Shown: positions 35,185-44,836, counted from the first letter of the stretch. The stretch: DNA of 64,000 nt from Planctomycetaceae bacterium UBA2671 (GCA_002359185.1 DEML01000041.1:27429-91428), one strand, 5' to 3'. Notes: a model not told the origin generated them from the letters alone. Numbers and translations: made by a program.

Positions 35185-36222
35185 ATGCTTTCACCAGTTC
35201 TTCGCAGTCTGGCTTATGCTACTGCAATTACACTTTGCTGCGGCAGCCTTGTGCAGGCTCAGCACGTTCCGGGCACCGGATCGAAGTCGACAACGCAAAG
35301 CGACGACTTCGAAACCGGCAACTGGACATTCAATTACAACATGCCGAAAAGCAGCCGGGAGCAGGACGAACAGGTTCGTGGCCCCCTGGCCTATTCGAGC
35401 AACAAAAAATGGCGTGAAGGCCCCAAGCGGGGAACACCAGATCATGTCGTTCGTGTTGATACGCCACCAGGTGGCCTCGAAGGCAGCCAGTATGCGTTGT
35501 CTTTGAAGTCTTTGCACACGGGGATTCCCGGTCGCGTGACTTATGAACAACAACAGGACGATTTGTTGATCAACACTCGTCCGGTTCCAGTATCCTGGTC
35601 ACCGAGTTGCGTTGTTCGTATTTATCTGCCTGAGTGGGATCAGTGGGAAGACCGAACCGGTTCTCACTTCGGCGTACGTGCCGACCTGCGAACAACGATT
35701 CAGAAAGAAGAAGATCTTCCCATTACCGATCCTCGTTCAAGAGACGGCGGGCGGAGCAATCGTGGTGGCCTCTTCGGACGTCTGTTCCGCTCTGCGATGG
35801 TCGATACTGTCGAGCCCTACTGGCCAGGAATGTTCATTCAATTCCACAGTAAGACTGATGGCAAATTCGAAAAAGATTCCGCAATGATTGTCGTGCGTGG
35901 CGATCACACTGGAAATGTTATCCCCGGTCCACACATCAGCGAACCAGGTTGGTGGACTTTGGGAATGTCATTCACTCCAGACGGAGCCGTCCACTATTAC
36001 GCCAGCCCGGGCGTGGACGATTTGACTACCGCAGACTTGATTACCTCACAATATCCTTACGGATACAAAGCCCACACGTTCACCACGATGTTCTTCAACA
36101 ACGTGAATAACGACGATGGCAAAACATGGTCTACAGAATTCATCATTGACGACCCGGCTATCTACTACGCCGGCGGCAGCAATAATCGTCAAGCGACATC
36201 GCCGAGCAACTCTCGACGTTAA
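35185..36222 (+). CDS. Secreted protein of unknown function, LamG-like composition
   Basis: This 345-aa protein has a signal peptide (MLSPVLRSLAYATAITLCCG then LVQA). The mature part is rich in aromatic residues, Gly and Asp and looks beta-sandwich (DDFETGNWTFNYNMP, PVSWSPSCVVRIYLPEWDQW, PEWDQWEDRTGSHFGVRADL, EPGWWTLGMSFTPDGAVHYY). This is reminiscent of concanavalin-like carbohydrate-binding modules, but I cannot place it in a named family. The C-terminus is Ser/Asn/Arg-rich. AGGGG upstream of the ATG at 35185 supports the start. It is monocistronic, with a terminator hairpin at 36254-36288. Confidence 0.78.
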   Translation: MLSPVLRSLAYATAITLCCGSLVQAQHVPGTGSKSTTQSDDFETGNWTFNYNMPKSSREQDEQVRGPLAYSSNKKWREGPKRGTPDHVVRVDTPPGGLEGSQYALSLKSLHTGIPGRVTYEQQQDDLLINTRPVPVSWSPSCVVRIYLPEWDQWEDRTGSHFGVRADLRTTIQKEEDLPITDPRSRDGGRSNRGGLFGRLFRSAMVDTVEPYWPGMFIQFHSKTDGKFEKDSAMIVVRGDHTGNVIPGPHISEPGWWTLGMSFTPDGAVHYYASPGVDDLTTADLITSQYPYGYKAHTFTTMFFNNVNNDDGKTWSTEFIIDDPAIYYAGGSNNRQATSPSNSRR

Positions 36223-36253
36223 TCGCTGATGCGACGAAATAATAAAATGGGGC

Positions 36254-36288
36254 AACGGGGTATGACAGTTTTGTCATGCCCCGTTTTT
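36254..36288 (+). terminator. Intrinsic terminator of the secreted protein gene
   Basis: AACGGGGTATGACA and TGTCATGCCCCGTT form a 14-base-pair stem with one mismatch around a 4-base loop. The T-run TTTTT follows at once. It lies 31 bp after the stop codon. Confidence 0.9.
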
Positions 36289-36921
36289 CGTTGTTATCCG
36301 CGTTATGAATGATAACCGGATTTTGTTTGTGGCATGAAGCTGAACTAATTAATGGAACCGCAGATAAACGCGGATGAACGCAGATATTTTGCATCCGCGT
36401 TTATCTGTGCTACTAACGATCCAAAGTTATGTTGCTTGCAAAAATTTCCAGGCGACTAATTCGCTGAGTTTTCGAGTGTTGGATTGTCTTGCAGCACACT
36501 CGCGTCATGATTCAATCGATGTTGTGGGTGCCATGCTCACGCTTGCGTGAGCATGCTTTCGTCGAATTACGATGGGTGGCAGGGTCAGAAGCGCCAGCGG
36601 ATGGCCCTGTTACGACTGGTGGCTGTGGTCGAACCAGAGTGACGAAGTTGTAGGGTCCGCTGTGCGGACCATTCCCTTGTGCATAAAAGTATCTGGGATC
36701 TATCGATACCGCATTCTGGTCCGCACAGCGGACCCTACGAGCTGATTTTCAAGATTTCTAAATCTCTTTGTGTCTTCGTGGTTTCAAAATTATTGATTAA
36801 AAATCTTCTTGTTTTCCTTGGCGATTTGGCGGTTAATTATCTTCAGCACATATCGTCAGGCAGTGCCTGACCTACAAGTTTACTTTGAATTTATGATTGT
36901 CCAATAAATTCGCATGCTGAT
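36289..36921. repeat. Repeat-rich intergenic region with at least six repeat families
   Basis: No gene is supportable here. In order: an inverted repeat (36356-36415) like 29193-29261, ending in the CTGTGCTACTAACGAT unit of 14357-14372; a GGGTGCCATGCT hairpin (36526-36557) like 10806-10839; two REP-like copies (36574-36609 and 36618-36647); a GTAGGGTCCGC inverted pair (36650-36739) like 23011-23071; a segment (36748-36850) matching one arm of the nested repeat at 14498-14605; and a GTCAGGC palindrome (36855-36871). The concentration is notable. Confidence 0.85.
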
Positions 36922-38340
36922 TTAAAGTAGCGGTGCCATTAAACGTGCGATTGCTTCGCCGAATGTTTTGAAGAAACCGCGGTTGTCCCAGTGATTGAGA
37001 TGAATGGGATAAGCCAAGTCGAGATACTTCTTTTGCTGGTCTGAGATCTGCTGAATTGTATCTTCATCGAACAGGATCAGATTCATTTCCAGATTCAGGG
37101 CGAATGAGCGGATATCCATATTACTGGTGCCGACGAGTGCAAACGTTTTATCGATCGTCAGGGTTTTGGAATGCAATAACCCTTTTGTGAAGAGATAGAT
37201 TTCGACATCCATCTCGAGCAACTGAGCATAAAATGAGCGTTGGGCTGCACTGACCAGAATCTGGTCGGACTTTTCAGGGAGTACGAGAATGATGCGTACG
37301 CCACGCAAACGAGCCACTTCAATTGCCTGCAGTAACGATTCATCGGGAATGAAATACGGCGTGGTGATTGTCACCTTTTTGCGAGCCTGATACAACATCG
37401 CCACAATCAGTCGATGCAGGTTCATTGTGTGATAAGTTGGCCCGCTCGGAAATAACTGCAGGGTTTCGTGTCCCGCTGCGACGGGTGTCGGAAAACATTC
37501 GGCTTTTTCGAGTTCGGTATGCGTTTCGGCATACCAGTCCGTCAGGAAGACCGCCTGCAACTGCATAACGATCGGCCCCTGCAGACGCATCATTAAATCG
37601 TGCCAGATGAGATTTTTGGTGCCGTAGTCGGGATTGACGATATTCTGGCTGCCGGTGTAAGCGATCTTCCCATCAATCACAACCAGCTTACGATGGTTCC
37701 GCATATCAATTCGATGAAAACGTCTACGGAACAGGTTCACGGGGAGGATCGGATACATTTCCACGCCCGCAGCCTGCAAATCCTTGCCTCGCGATTTCAA
37801 AAAGCGACGGGAGCCAACCGCATCGACCAGCACCCTGCACTCGACGCCTCGCTTCTCCGCTTCAATAATTGCATCGGTCACACGCCGACCGATTTCATCA
37901 TCCCGCCAGATATAAAACAGCAGATGGACACTGACCCTGGCCTGATCGATATCTTGAATAATCCGATCAATCGCTTCGGATGTATCGTCGATCAGTTGAA
38001 AATCATTGTTGGCAACAGCCGGCATCTCGCCAAGTTGAACTGAGAGTTGATGTTTGGATTCTCCATCAAGACCAGACTTCGGATCGACACAGTACTTTTG
38101 AAGCATCGGCCACATGTCCAGTTGCAGGGCGCGCCGCCTGCGGGCATGCTCGGCGATACGTCGACGGGGCAATCGGTTCTCTCCGAAGATCAGATACATT
38201 ACAAGACCGATCATCGGTTGAAACGAAACCACAGCGATCCAAGCCAATGCCGAAGGAGGCCGATAGCGGTAGGCGATGATAGGAATCACAAGAATACGGA
38301 CAATCCATTCCGCAAGCAAATACAATACAGAAAACTGCAT
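36922..38340 (-). CDS. cls: Cardiolipin synthase (phospholipase D family)
   Basis: This enzyme joins two phosphatidylglycerol molecules (or PG and PE) to make cardiolipin in the membrane. The 472-aa protein has two N-terminal hydrophobic helices, then two phospholipase D domains, each with an intact HxKxxxxD: HRKLVVID (about 224-231) and HSKTLTID (about 405-412), both followed by the expected G(T/S)xN (YTGSQNIV, GTSNMDIR). Length is close to that of E. coli ClsA. A stretch of repeats precedes the stop on one side, and the start at 38340 lies 313 bp from the divergent maf gene. Confidence 0.95.
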   Translation of the reverse strand: MQFSVLYLLAEWIVRILVIPIIAYRYRPPSALAWIAVVSFQPMIGLVMYLIFGENRLPRRRIAEHARRRRALQLDMWPMLQKYCVDPKSGLDGESKHQLSVQLGEMPAVANNDFQLIDDTSEAIDRIIQDIDQARVSVHLLFYIWRDDEIGRRVTDAIIEAEKRGVECRVLVDAVGSRRFLKSRGKDLQAAGVEMYPILPVNLFRRRFHRIDMRNHRKLVVIDGKIAYTGSQNIVNPDYGTKNLIWHDLMMRLQGPIVMQLQAVFLTDWYAETHTELEKAECFPTPVAAGHETLQLFPSGPTYHTMNLHRLIVAMLYQARKKVTITTPYFIPDESLLQAIEVARLRGVRIILVLPEKSDQILVSAAQRSFYAQLLEMDVEIYLFTKGLLHSKTLTIDKTFALVGTSNMDIRSFALNLEMNLILFDEDTIQQISDQQKKYLDLAYPIHLNHWDNRGFFKTFGEAIARLMAPLL

Positions 38341-38653
38341 TAAACGAGACGCTCCCTTTAGTGCTCTTCGAGATTGAACTGTAGTCCGATGTTTGCCACT
38401 ACTGGCTTGCCCAGCAGTGCTAAATACTGGGATGATATCAAAGAATCAGTCGATATTTCGTAGTAGCTGGAATACCAGATACCTTAAATGTGTTCTGAAT
38501 CATAAAAGGAATTCACGAAACTCCAATACGGAATTCGGCCAGATCACATATTACGCTAAGATGCATTTTTACAGAACTGTTGAAGGGTAATGGTTGAGGG
38601 TTTAAGTCGAACAGGCACCCAGCCAGTCTGTTCTGAGGGTAGTGAGAATTATC
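38341..38653. other. Intergenic region between cls and maf
   Basis: This 313-bp gap between divergent genes contains no supportable coding frame and no clear repeat. A 65-codon open frame (38393-38590) has no protein-like features. It probably holds both promoters. Confidence 0.4.
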
Positions 38654-39307
38654 ATGAGTATTTCAGATTTAGCAGGAAAGACGATCGTGCTCGGGTCACG
38701 TTCCCCGAGACGCCGGGAACTGCTCGAACGACTCTATCCTGTAGCGAGAATCGAAATTATACCACCTGACGATCCCGAAGAATTGTCATTTGATGGGATC
38801 CATTCCCTCGAAGGAATCCAGCAGCAGATTCAACGCATCTCACGTCTTAAAAATGAAAACGTTGTCAGGCAGTGCAAGGAACAGACGTATGATTATCTGC
38901 TGACTGCTGATACGGTGATTGTTGTCGAGCCAACGGAAAATCATTATCTCGTGCTCGGGCAGCCTCCAGAAACGGATTATGCAAGCACCACCAAATTCTG
39001 GTTTGAAAATTACTATCTCGGTAAATCCCATCTAGCGATCTCGGCTATCTGCCTGCGTAATAAATGTCAAAGTCTGTTTGAAAAACTGGTTTTCACCACA
39101 GTCGAGATGAATCAATCAGGTTCAACTTTGGTTGACTGGTATCTGCAGACCGACGAACCTCGCGGCAAGGCCGGCGGATACGCTATTCAGGGACTGGGAA
39201 GCCTGTTTATTTCTCAAGTGACAGGAAGTTTATCCAATGTTGTTGGTTTACCATTACTGGAAACACAGCAATTGTTTGATCGAGCAACCGATCAAACTGC
39301 AGGGTAG
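38654..39307 (+). CDS. Maf-like nucleotide pyrophosphatase
   Basis: Maf proteins hydrolyse non-canonical nucleoside triphosphates (for example methylated or dT/UTP-type) and were first linked to septum formation. The 217-aa product has the nucleotide loop VLGSRSPRRRELL, the catalytic-type LLTADTVIVVEP, and the signature DEPRGKAGGYAIQGLG followed by NVVGLPL. The middle (about 100-150) looks longer or more divergent than usual. ATG at 38654 is preferred over the GTG at 38642. Its 3' end overlaps that of the convergent rfbC gene by 16 bp, so one segment codes on both strands. Confidence 0.9.
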   Translation: MSISDLAGKTIVLGSRSPRRRELLERLYPVARIEIIPPDDPEELSFDGIHSLEGIQQQIQRISRLKNENVVRQCKEQTYDYLLTADTVIVVEPTENHYLVLGQPPETDYASTTKFWFENYYLGKSHLAISAICLRNKCQSLFEKLVFTTVEMNQSGSTLVDWYLQTDEPRGKAGGYAIQGLGSLFISQVTGSLSNVVGLPLLETQQLFDRATDQTAG

Positions 39308-39840
39308 GTTGCACACTGGGAGAGCGGGAAACCTTTCTGGTCTTTCTCCGAGAGAATCGGCTCTCCCTGAAGTGGCCAGTCGATTTGAAGTTGAATGTCA
39401 TTCCAGAAAAGCACATGTTCATCGGAAGCAATGTAGTCAGACGTGCATTTGTAAAGGAAATCGACGGATTTGCTCATCACATAAAATCCATGAGCACAGC
39501 CCGGGGGGACATACAGTTGCCGTGCAGTTTCGGCATTCAGAACAACTCCCATCCACTTCTGAAACGAAGGAGAATCTTCACGAAGATCAACAACGACATC
39601 ATAAACTTCCCCCTGCAACACCTGAACCAGTTTCCCCTGGGGATTCTTTAACTGATAATGCAGCCCGCGGAGAGTTCCCTGTCGAGATCGTGAATAATTA
39701 TCCTGAACGAAATTTACTTCGATCCCACACTCGGCATATCGGGACTGACGATACATCTCCATGAAAAAACCACGGGAATCGCCAAAGACATCGAGTTCCA
39801 CGATCAAGCAATCTGCGATAGAGGTCGGGAGAATTTTCAT
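39292..39840 (-). CDS. rfbC: dTDP-4-dehydrorhamnose 3,5-epimerase
   Basis: RfbC (RmlC) converts dTDP-4-keto-6-deoxyglucose to dTDP-4-keto-rhamnose, the third step of dTDP-rhamnose synthesis for cell-surface polysaccharides. This 182-aa cupin has the active-site histidine in LRGLHYQLKNPQGKLVQVL, followed by GEVYDVVVDLREDSPSF, and the second half signature LYVPPGCAHGFYVMS with the catalytic-site tyrosine region downstream (FLYKCTSDYIASDEH). rfbA, rfbB and rfbD are not in this window, so it is not part of a local rhamnose operon. It is convergent with, and overlaps, maf. Confidence 0.94.
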   Translation of the reverse strand: MKILPTSIADCLIVELDVFGDSRGFFMEMYRQSRYAECGIEVNFVQDNYSRSRQGTLRGLHYQLKNPQGKLVQVLQGEVYDVVVDLREDSPSFQKWMGVVLNAETARQLYVPPGCAHGFYVMSKSVDFLYKCTSDYIASDEHVLFWNDIQLQIDWPLQGEPILSEKDQKGFPLSQCATYPAV

Positions 39841-39996
39841 CGTTGAGAAGATTCCATTTGATTTTCAGTGAATATTACGTTGCAATAAGAAGTTGAATCG
39901 CTCGCGATTCAACTCTTGAAGTCGATCCTGAGGATACTGTGGCGTTCACAACATTACAGAATTCATCCCCGGAAATATAATCAGAGAAATAAATCC

Positions 39997-41157
39997 ATGA
40001 AAAGCTACCGCAACAGAGGCATCGAACTCTGCTCTTTTCTGATCGTTCTGACATTCTTGCTTGTTGTTGATCAGTCATCAATTCTGGCACAGGGGATTTC
40101 CGATTTAGGAAGTCAATCCCGTGGAATCAGTCGCACCGCGATGAAGATTACGACTGAGGCAAAAGTTTCCGATGACGATTACAGTAACGATCAAATTCCC
40201 AAACAGGCCCTCAAGCAGATCGATCCCGATAAAGACCGCATCCCCTTTGATGACCTGCCACTCTCTGCTGAGGACTTAAAAGTTCTTGAAGAAGCAACCA
40301 CAGAGTTGATTCCCGATTATCAGGCAGCCACCGTCAATATTCAGGTGGGTGGTGGTCAGGGAAGTGGTGTCGTCATCAGTCCTGAGGGGCATATTCTGAC
40401 GGCTGCTCATGTGGTTGGTAAAGTTGGCAATTCCGTGGTGATTGTCTTTACGGATGGTCGTCGACATCGCGCGACAGTAGTGGGTGTCGATGTCCGAGCC
40501 GATGCCGCCATTGTGCGTCTGGATGGTAAAGGTCCTTACAAATTCATTCCGATGGCGACCAATGAATTTGCAAAACCAGGTCGCTGGGTTGTGGCAATCG
40601 GGCATCCCAACGGATATGAAACGAGTCGGCTGCCCGTCGTGCGACTTGGCCGCACACTTTCGATCACACCACGCACCATTCAAACCGACTGCTCGCTTGT
40701 CGGAGGCGATTCCGGCGGTCCTCTTTTTGATTTGAATGGCCGTGTGGTTGGGATTCACAGTCGTATCGGTGTGAGTAACAGCATCAATTATCACGTTCCC
40801 GTTCAGGTTTATCTCAACGACTGGGAGGAACTGAACGAAGGAGATACTCGAGATGAAGACTCCGATAACAATTCCAAACCTGCTCCTCCACGTAAGGCTT
40901 ATCTGGGAATCCGCGGTCGCGATGCCACCGGTACTGGTTGCATCATCACCGAAGTCAGCCCGAATGGCCCAGCCGAAGATGCGGGGATCAAACCAGGAGA
41001 CATCATTACAAAATGTGATGGCAAGAACGTTAAAAACTTTGGTGAACTGGTAGCGGCTTTGAAAGCGAATCAGCCCGATGACGAAATTAAAATTACCGTT
41101 CGTCGAAATAACACATTGAAAGAATTTACGGTGAAACTGGGAGCCACTGAGCTGTAG
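39997..41157 (+). CDS. Periplasmic trypsin-like serine protease with PDZ domain (HtrA/Deg type)
   Basis: This is a 386-aa exported protease. A signal peptide (about 1-33) is followed by a trypsin-like domain with an intact triad: H138 in LTAAHVVG, D169 in RADAAIVRLDG and S239 in VGGDSGGPLFD. A single PDZ domain occupies about 300-386 (AYLGIRGRDATGTGCII, then GPAEDAGIKPGDII). HtrA enzymes degrade or chaperone damaged envelope proteins. A Deg-type enzyme with one PDZ, like DegS, is consistent. ATG at 39997 is preferred over the TTG at 39916 because it gives a normal signal peptide. No partner rpoE or rseA gene is nearby. Confidence 0.93.
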   Translation: MKSYRNRGIELCSFLIVLTFLLVVDQSSILAQGISDLGSQSRGISRTAMKITTEAKVSDDDYSNDQIPKQALKQIDPDKDRIPFDDLPLSAEDLKVLEEATTELIPDYQAATVNIQVGGGQGSGVVISPEGHILTAAHVVGKVGNSVVIVFTDGRRHRATVVGVDVRADAAIVRLDGKGPYKFIPMATNEFAKPGRWVVAIGHPNGYETSRLPVVRLGRTLSITPRTIQTDCSLVGGDSGGPLFDLNGRVVGIHSRIGVSNSINYHVPVQVYLNDWEELNEGDTRDEDSDNNSKPAPPRKAYLGIRGRDATGTGCIITEVSPNGPAEDAGIKPGDIITKCDGKNVKNFGELVAALKANQPDDEIKITVRRNNTLKEFTVKLGATEL

Positions 41158-41447
41158 CAGTGGCTAGGATTGTAGTTCACAATATTCGTGAATTTGCTCA
41201 GTTCTTTGCTTAGACTGAACATCGTTTTCACATCTCTCTGCATCATTTCTAATGCGTTAAGTGATTTAGCAATAGCGATTTCTGACTCACATTTGAGAAT
41301 GATTTACACTCTTAAAATTCCGATTGTCTTCTCGTGCCAGTCCGGGTAGGATGCGATCAATGGATGTCACCCCCTGAAGTGACTTTGACCGTTATTCAGG
41401 GAGTATATGACAAGAATATTCAGGGATTGAAATTTCCGGTTGGACCG

Positions 41448-42296
41448 ATGAATTTACAAGATATACGCCAGGAATTTGTTGAGGACACTGAGTTTTTAAA
41501 ACTCTGTGATCGTTACGAAGAGATCGATCTTTCCGTCGCGGCTCTAGAACTGGCTCGCGACTATTATCCCGATCTCGACTTCGATCACTCCCTGGTCTGG
41601 ATCGATGAACGGGCAGACGAAATTCGTCAGCAGACATACTCTTTTCAAAAGCCATTCTCGCAAATCGAGTTTCTTGCGGAAACGATCGGAACCAAGCACG
41701 GGTTACGTGGCGATAATGCCGCTTTTCAGGCTGCAGATGGCAGCTTTATGAATAGTGTGATCAAAACCGGCCGAGGAATCCCGATCAGCCTCTCCATTCT
41801 TTACATGGCCGTCGCGAAACGGGCAGGCATCGATCTGGAAGGTGTCGCTGCCCCGGCTCATTTTCTGACACGACTCGAAACCATCGAAGGCCCAGTCTTT
41901 CTCGATGCCTACACTCCCGGTCGATATATGCAGTACGATGAATGTGTGGACTGGGTGCAGACGATTGCCGATGTTTCCCGCAGTGAAGCCAAATCCGGCC
42001 TGAAACCAGTTGGACATCGCACCATTGTCACGCGAATGCTCAACAATCTGAAAGTGCTCTACATCGAACAACAGAAGTGGGAACATGCCCTGCGTGTGCA
42101 AAATCGTCTCCTGCTGCTCAATCCTTCCCAGTATGCTTCCCGACGCGATCTGGCATTGATTTCACTCAAAGCCGGCTATCCGGGAGAAGCGCTGGCTCTG
42201 CTGCGAAAAGTGGTCTCGGTGGCTCCGGAACTCGAACAGCCGATGCTGCGAGGGCAGATCACTCAGGCATTCAACGAAATTACCCGCTGGAATTGA
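41448..42296 (+). CDS. SirB1-family transglutaminase-like protein with TPR
   Basis: This 282-aa protein matches the SirB1/YchA family. The transglutaminase-like core has SVIKTGRGIPISLSILYMAV, AGIDLEGVAAPAHFLTRLET and FLDAYTPGRYM. The cysteine of true transglutaminases is not evident. One or two TPR-like units lie at the C-terminus (WEHALRVQNRLLLLNPSQYA and GYPGEALALLRKVVSV). The molecular function is unknown; related genes often accompany translation or cell-envelope genes. The frame is open to a GTG at 41334, with another ATG at 41364. I prefer ATG 41448 because it gives a usual family length. Confidence 0.83.
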   Translation: MNLQDIRQEFVEDTEFLKLCDRYEEIDLSVAALELARDYYPDLDFDHSLVWIDERADEIRQQTYSFQKPFSQIEFLAETIGTKHGLRGDNAAFQAADGSFMNSVIKTGRGIPISLSILYMAVAKRAGIDLEGVAAPAHFLTRLETIEGPVFLDAYTPGRYMQYDECVDWVQTIADVSRSEAKSGLKPVGHRTIVTRMLNNLKVLYIEQQKWEHALRVQNRLLLLNPSQYASRRDLALISLKAGYPGEALALLRKVVSVAPELEQPMLRGQITQAFNEITRWN

Positions 42297-42460
42297 TGTC
42301 GCCGGATTGCTGACATTGTCGCCCAAAAGCGTTAAGCTGCACATGTGGTTCGTTGGATCCCAAATAATGGATTCAGCTGGCCATACTCGGCCGCTCGACT
42401 CCGACTACTAAACTTGTGAAAACTTTCATAAGCGACAACGATTTCGCCAGGCAAGACATC

Positions 42461-44023
42461 ATGCAATTTTCCGCATCCACACCGACAGAGGCTTTAGCGA
42501 AGCCAGCCACCATTCTCATTTTCGGAGCCTCGGGCGATCTGACGGCTCGAAAATTGATTCCTGCGTTATACACGCTTTGGAAAACAGGTTATCTGCCTGC
42601 AAATACACAAATTGTTGGTGTCGCTCGACGTGAAAAAACGGACGAATCGTATCGCGGCGAAATGTTTGAAGCGGTCAAAACTTCATCCCGAACGGGAGAA
42701 GTGACCCGGGAAAGCTGGGATCAGTTTGCTTCCGCTCTGCATTATCGTGAAGTCGATCTGGAAAAGCCGGAACAGTTTGATGCCCTGAAGGTATCACTGG
42801 AAAAACTCGAAGAAGAAAATGGACTCGGCGGACAACGCGTTGTTTATTTGGCGACCGCCCCACAACTGTTTCAACCTTCCGTCGAAGCTCTTTCCAAAGC
42901 TGGGATGATTCCTGCCCCAGATGCTCCGAACTGGTTGCGAGTTGTCGTCGAAAAACCGTTCGGTCACGACCTGAAATCCTCGCAAGAATTGAGCGCCAAT
43001 CTGAGCAAGCTGCTGGCTGAGAAGCAAATTTATCGCATCGATCATTATCTCGGTAAAGAAACCGTTCAAAACATTTTGCTGTTCCGCTTCGGAAACTCGA
43101 TTTTTGAACCGCTGCTGAACCGCAATCATGTCGACAATGTGCAGATTACGGTAGCCGAGTCTCAGGGGATGGAGCGTGGTCGCGGCGGCTATTACGATCA
43201 ATCGGGAGCACTGCGGGATGTGTTGCAGAATCACGTTTTGCAATTGCTCTGCCTGATTGCGATGGAACCTCCTTCGTTATTCCGTGGTGAAAATATTCGC
43301 GATGAAAAGCTGAAAGTCCTGCAGGCACTGCGTCCCGGCGATCCCGATAACATTGATAACTGGGCAATCCCCGGACAATACACGGCTGCCGAGAAAGATG
43401 GGCAGGTTCTCAAAGGATACCGTCATGAAGAACGGATTCCGGAGATTTCCCGTCGAGAAACCTATGTCGCGATGGAAGCCCGTATCGATAACTGGCGCTG
43501 GGAAGGTGTGCCTTTCTATATGCGAACCGGCAAGCGTCTGCCGGCTCGCGGAACTGAAATTGCAATCAAATTCAAGTTGCCTCCGCTGAATTTGTTTTCT
43601 ACCGTTGAGTGTGATGGCGACATGTGCGAAATGGTTGGAGCTCAACAGAACACTCTTGTGTTCCGTATTCAGCCTTACGAAGGCATTATGCTGCAATGTT
43701 CGACGAAACGACCGGGGATGCAGTATCAGATTCATCCCGTCACGATGGACTTTGCCTATAACGATGCGTTTCAAATCGATTTGCCCGAAGCTTACGAACG
43801 ACTCCTGCTCGATGTGATGCGTGGCGATTCGACCCTGTTTACCCGCAGCGATGAACTTGAAGCCGCCTGGCGATTCGTAACTCCCGTTCTGGACCATTGG
43901 GAGAACCGCACGAAAGACCCTGAGTTCTATCCAGCTGGCAGTTGGGGACCCGAGGAGGCAGATCGGTTACTCACACGAGAGGGACGCACCTGGCGCAAAC
44001 CGAGTTTTCAGAAGAAGTATTAA
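42461..44023 (+). CDS. zwf: Glucose-6-phosphate 1-dehydrogenase
   Basis: Zwf oxidises glucose 6-phosphate to 6-phosphogluconolactone with NADP+, the entry to the oxidative pentose phosphate and Entner-Doudoroff routes. The 520-aa product has the Rossmann motif GASGDLTARKLIPALY (from residue 22), the substrate-binding RIDHYLGKETVQNILLFRF (about 193-211), and RTGKRLPARGTEIAIKFK. AGG nine bases before the ATG at 42461 supports that start; a GTG at 42416 is in frame. pgl and gnd are not adjacent. The stop lies three bases from the stop of the convergent membrane-protein gene. Confidence 0.97.
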   Translation: MQFSASTPTEALAKPATILIFGASGDLTARKLIPALYTLWKTGYLPANTQIVGVARREKTDESYRGEMFEAVKTSSRTGEVTRESWDQFASALHYREVDLEKPEQFDALKVSLEKLEEENGLGGQRVVYLATAPQLFQPSVEALSKAGMIPAPDAPNWLRVVVEKPFGHDLKSSQELSANLSKLLAEKQIYRIDHYLGKETVQNILLFRFGNSIFEPLLNRNHVDNVQITVAESQGMERGRGGYYDQSGALRDVLQNHVLQLLCLIAMEPPSLFRGENIRDEKLKVLQALRPGDPDNIDNWAIPGQYTAAEKDGQVLKGYRHEERIPEISRRETYVAMEARIDNWRWEGVPFYMRTGKRLPARGTEIAIKFKLPPLNLFSTVECDGDMCEMVGAQQNTLVFRIQPYEGIMLQCSTKRPGMQYQIHPVTMDFAYNDAFQIDLPEAYERLLLDVMRGDSTLFTRSDELEAAWRFVTPVLDHWENRTKDPEFYPAGSWGPEEADRLLTREGRTWRKPSFQKKY

Positions 44024-44026
44024 ACT

Positions 44027-44836
44027 TCACGCAGCATGTCTGCTGTTCGCAGCGGCAATTGCCTGAAAGCCGATTTCAACTGCGAGTGGATTGTCTGCAT
44101 TTGTATTGCGGCGGACATCGACGCGGAAGCCATGCGGATACACTTCGCCTATTGTCGCTTCGACATCGGCATCGCCGAGGGGTTCGCATTCGATTTCCGG
44201 ATGACAGGATAGTGAAGGCGTAAATACAGCATGGGCAGACATCTGTTTCTGCCCAGCTGCCATTTCCAGACGCAGCATCCCTTCAAGAACTTCCGAACCA
44301 TCGGATTGTCGTTTGCGGGAAAGCCACTGGATAACCTGCTCGTCCTCAACAACTGATTCCGTTTTCTTCGTTTTTATAGCAGGTTGAATTTGTGGAGCAG
44401 AGGTGATCTCAACCGAGGAATCTGTGGAAAAGAAACTTAAGAGCCGAGAACCAATCAAAAGTGTTGATCCGACTGTGATCAATGCCATCAGGCTGAAAGC
44501 CCAGACACTGCTCACTGGAAAGCTGGAAATCGTGCCGCAGAAAATTCCGCTGCTCATCAATCCAACTATACACAGTACCTGATCGCGCTCAGAATTTGCC
44601 AGCAGGCGATCTCGCAATACATACCCAACGGACATCACACCCAGACCGAGTAAAGCGACGCTCAATCCCAGTTGAAGAATGACGTCAACTTCCGGATGCA
44701 ATCCACCAAGAACACGAGCAGAGAGCATCAGCACCCCGAGTGTTATCCAGGTCACTCCGATCGACCAACTGATTTGGAGATCCTGAGACTCACGAATCTC
44801 CCGTGCCCATTGCTCGCAACGCTGACTCCATGCCAT
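44027..44836 (-). CDS. Unknown membrane protein with C-terminal soluble domain
   Basis: This 269-aa protein has an N-terminal half with about four hydrophobic helices (SIGVTWITLGVLMLSARVLG, VILQLGLSVALLGLGVMSVG, VLCIVGLMSSGIFCGTISSF, SVWAFSLMALITVGSTLLIG). The C-terminal half, from about residue 160, is hydrophilic and holds VVEDEQVIQWLSRKRQSDGS. A cytoplasmic domain anchored in the membrane is likely. I do not know the family; a related arrangement exists in other planctomycetes. AAGGAG seven bases before the ATG at 44836 fixes the start. It is convergent with zwf and does not share an operon with it. Confidence 0.8.
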   Translation of the reverse strand: MAWSQRCEQWAREIRESQDLQISWSIGVTWITLGVLMLSARVLGGLHPEVDVILQLGLSVALLGLGVMSVGYVLRDRLLANSERDQVLCIVGLMSSGIFCGTISSFPVSSVWAFSLMALITVGSTLLIGSRLLSFFSTDSSVEITSAPQIQPAIKTKKTESVVEDEQVIQWLSRKRQSDGSEVLEGMLRLEMAAGQKQMSAHAVFTPSLSCHPEIECEPLGDADVEATIGEVYPHGFRVDVRRNTNADNPLAVEIGFQAIAAANSRHAA

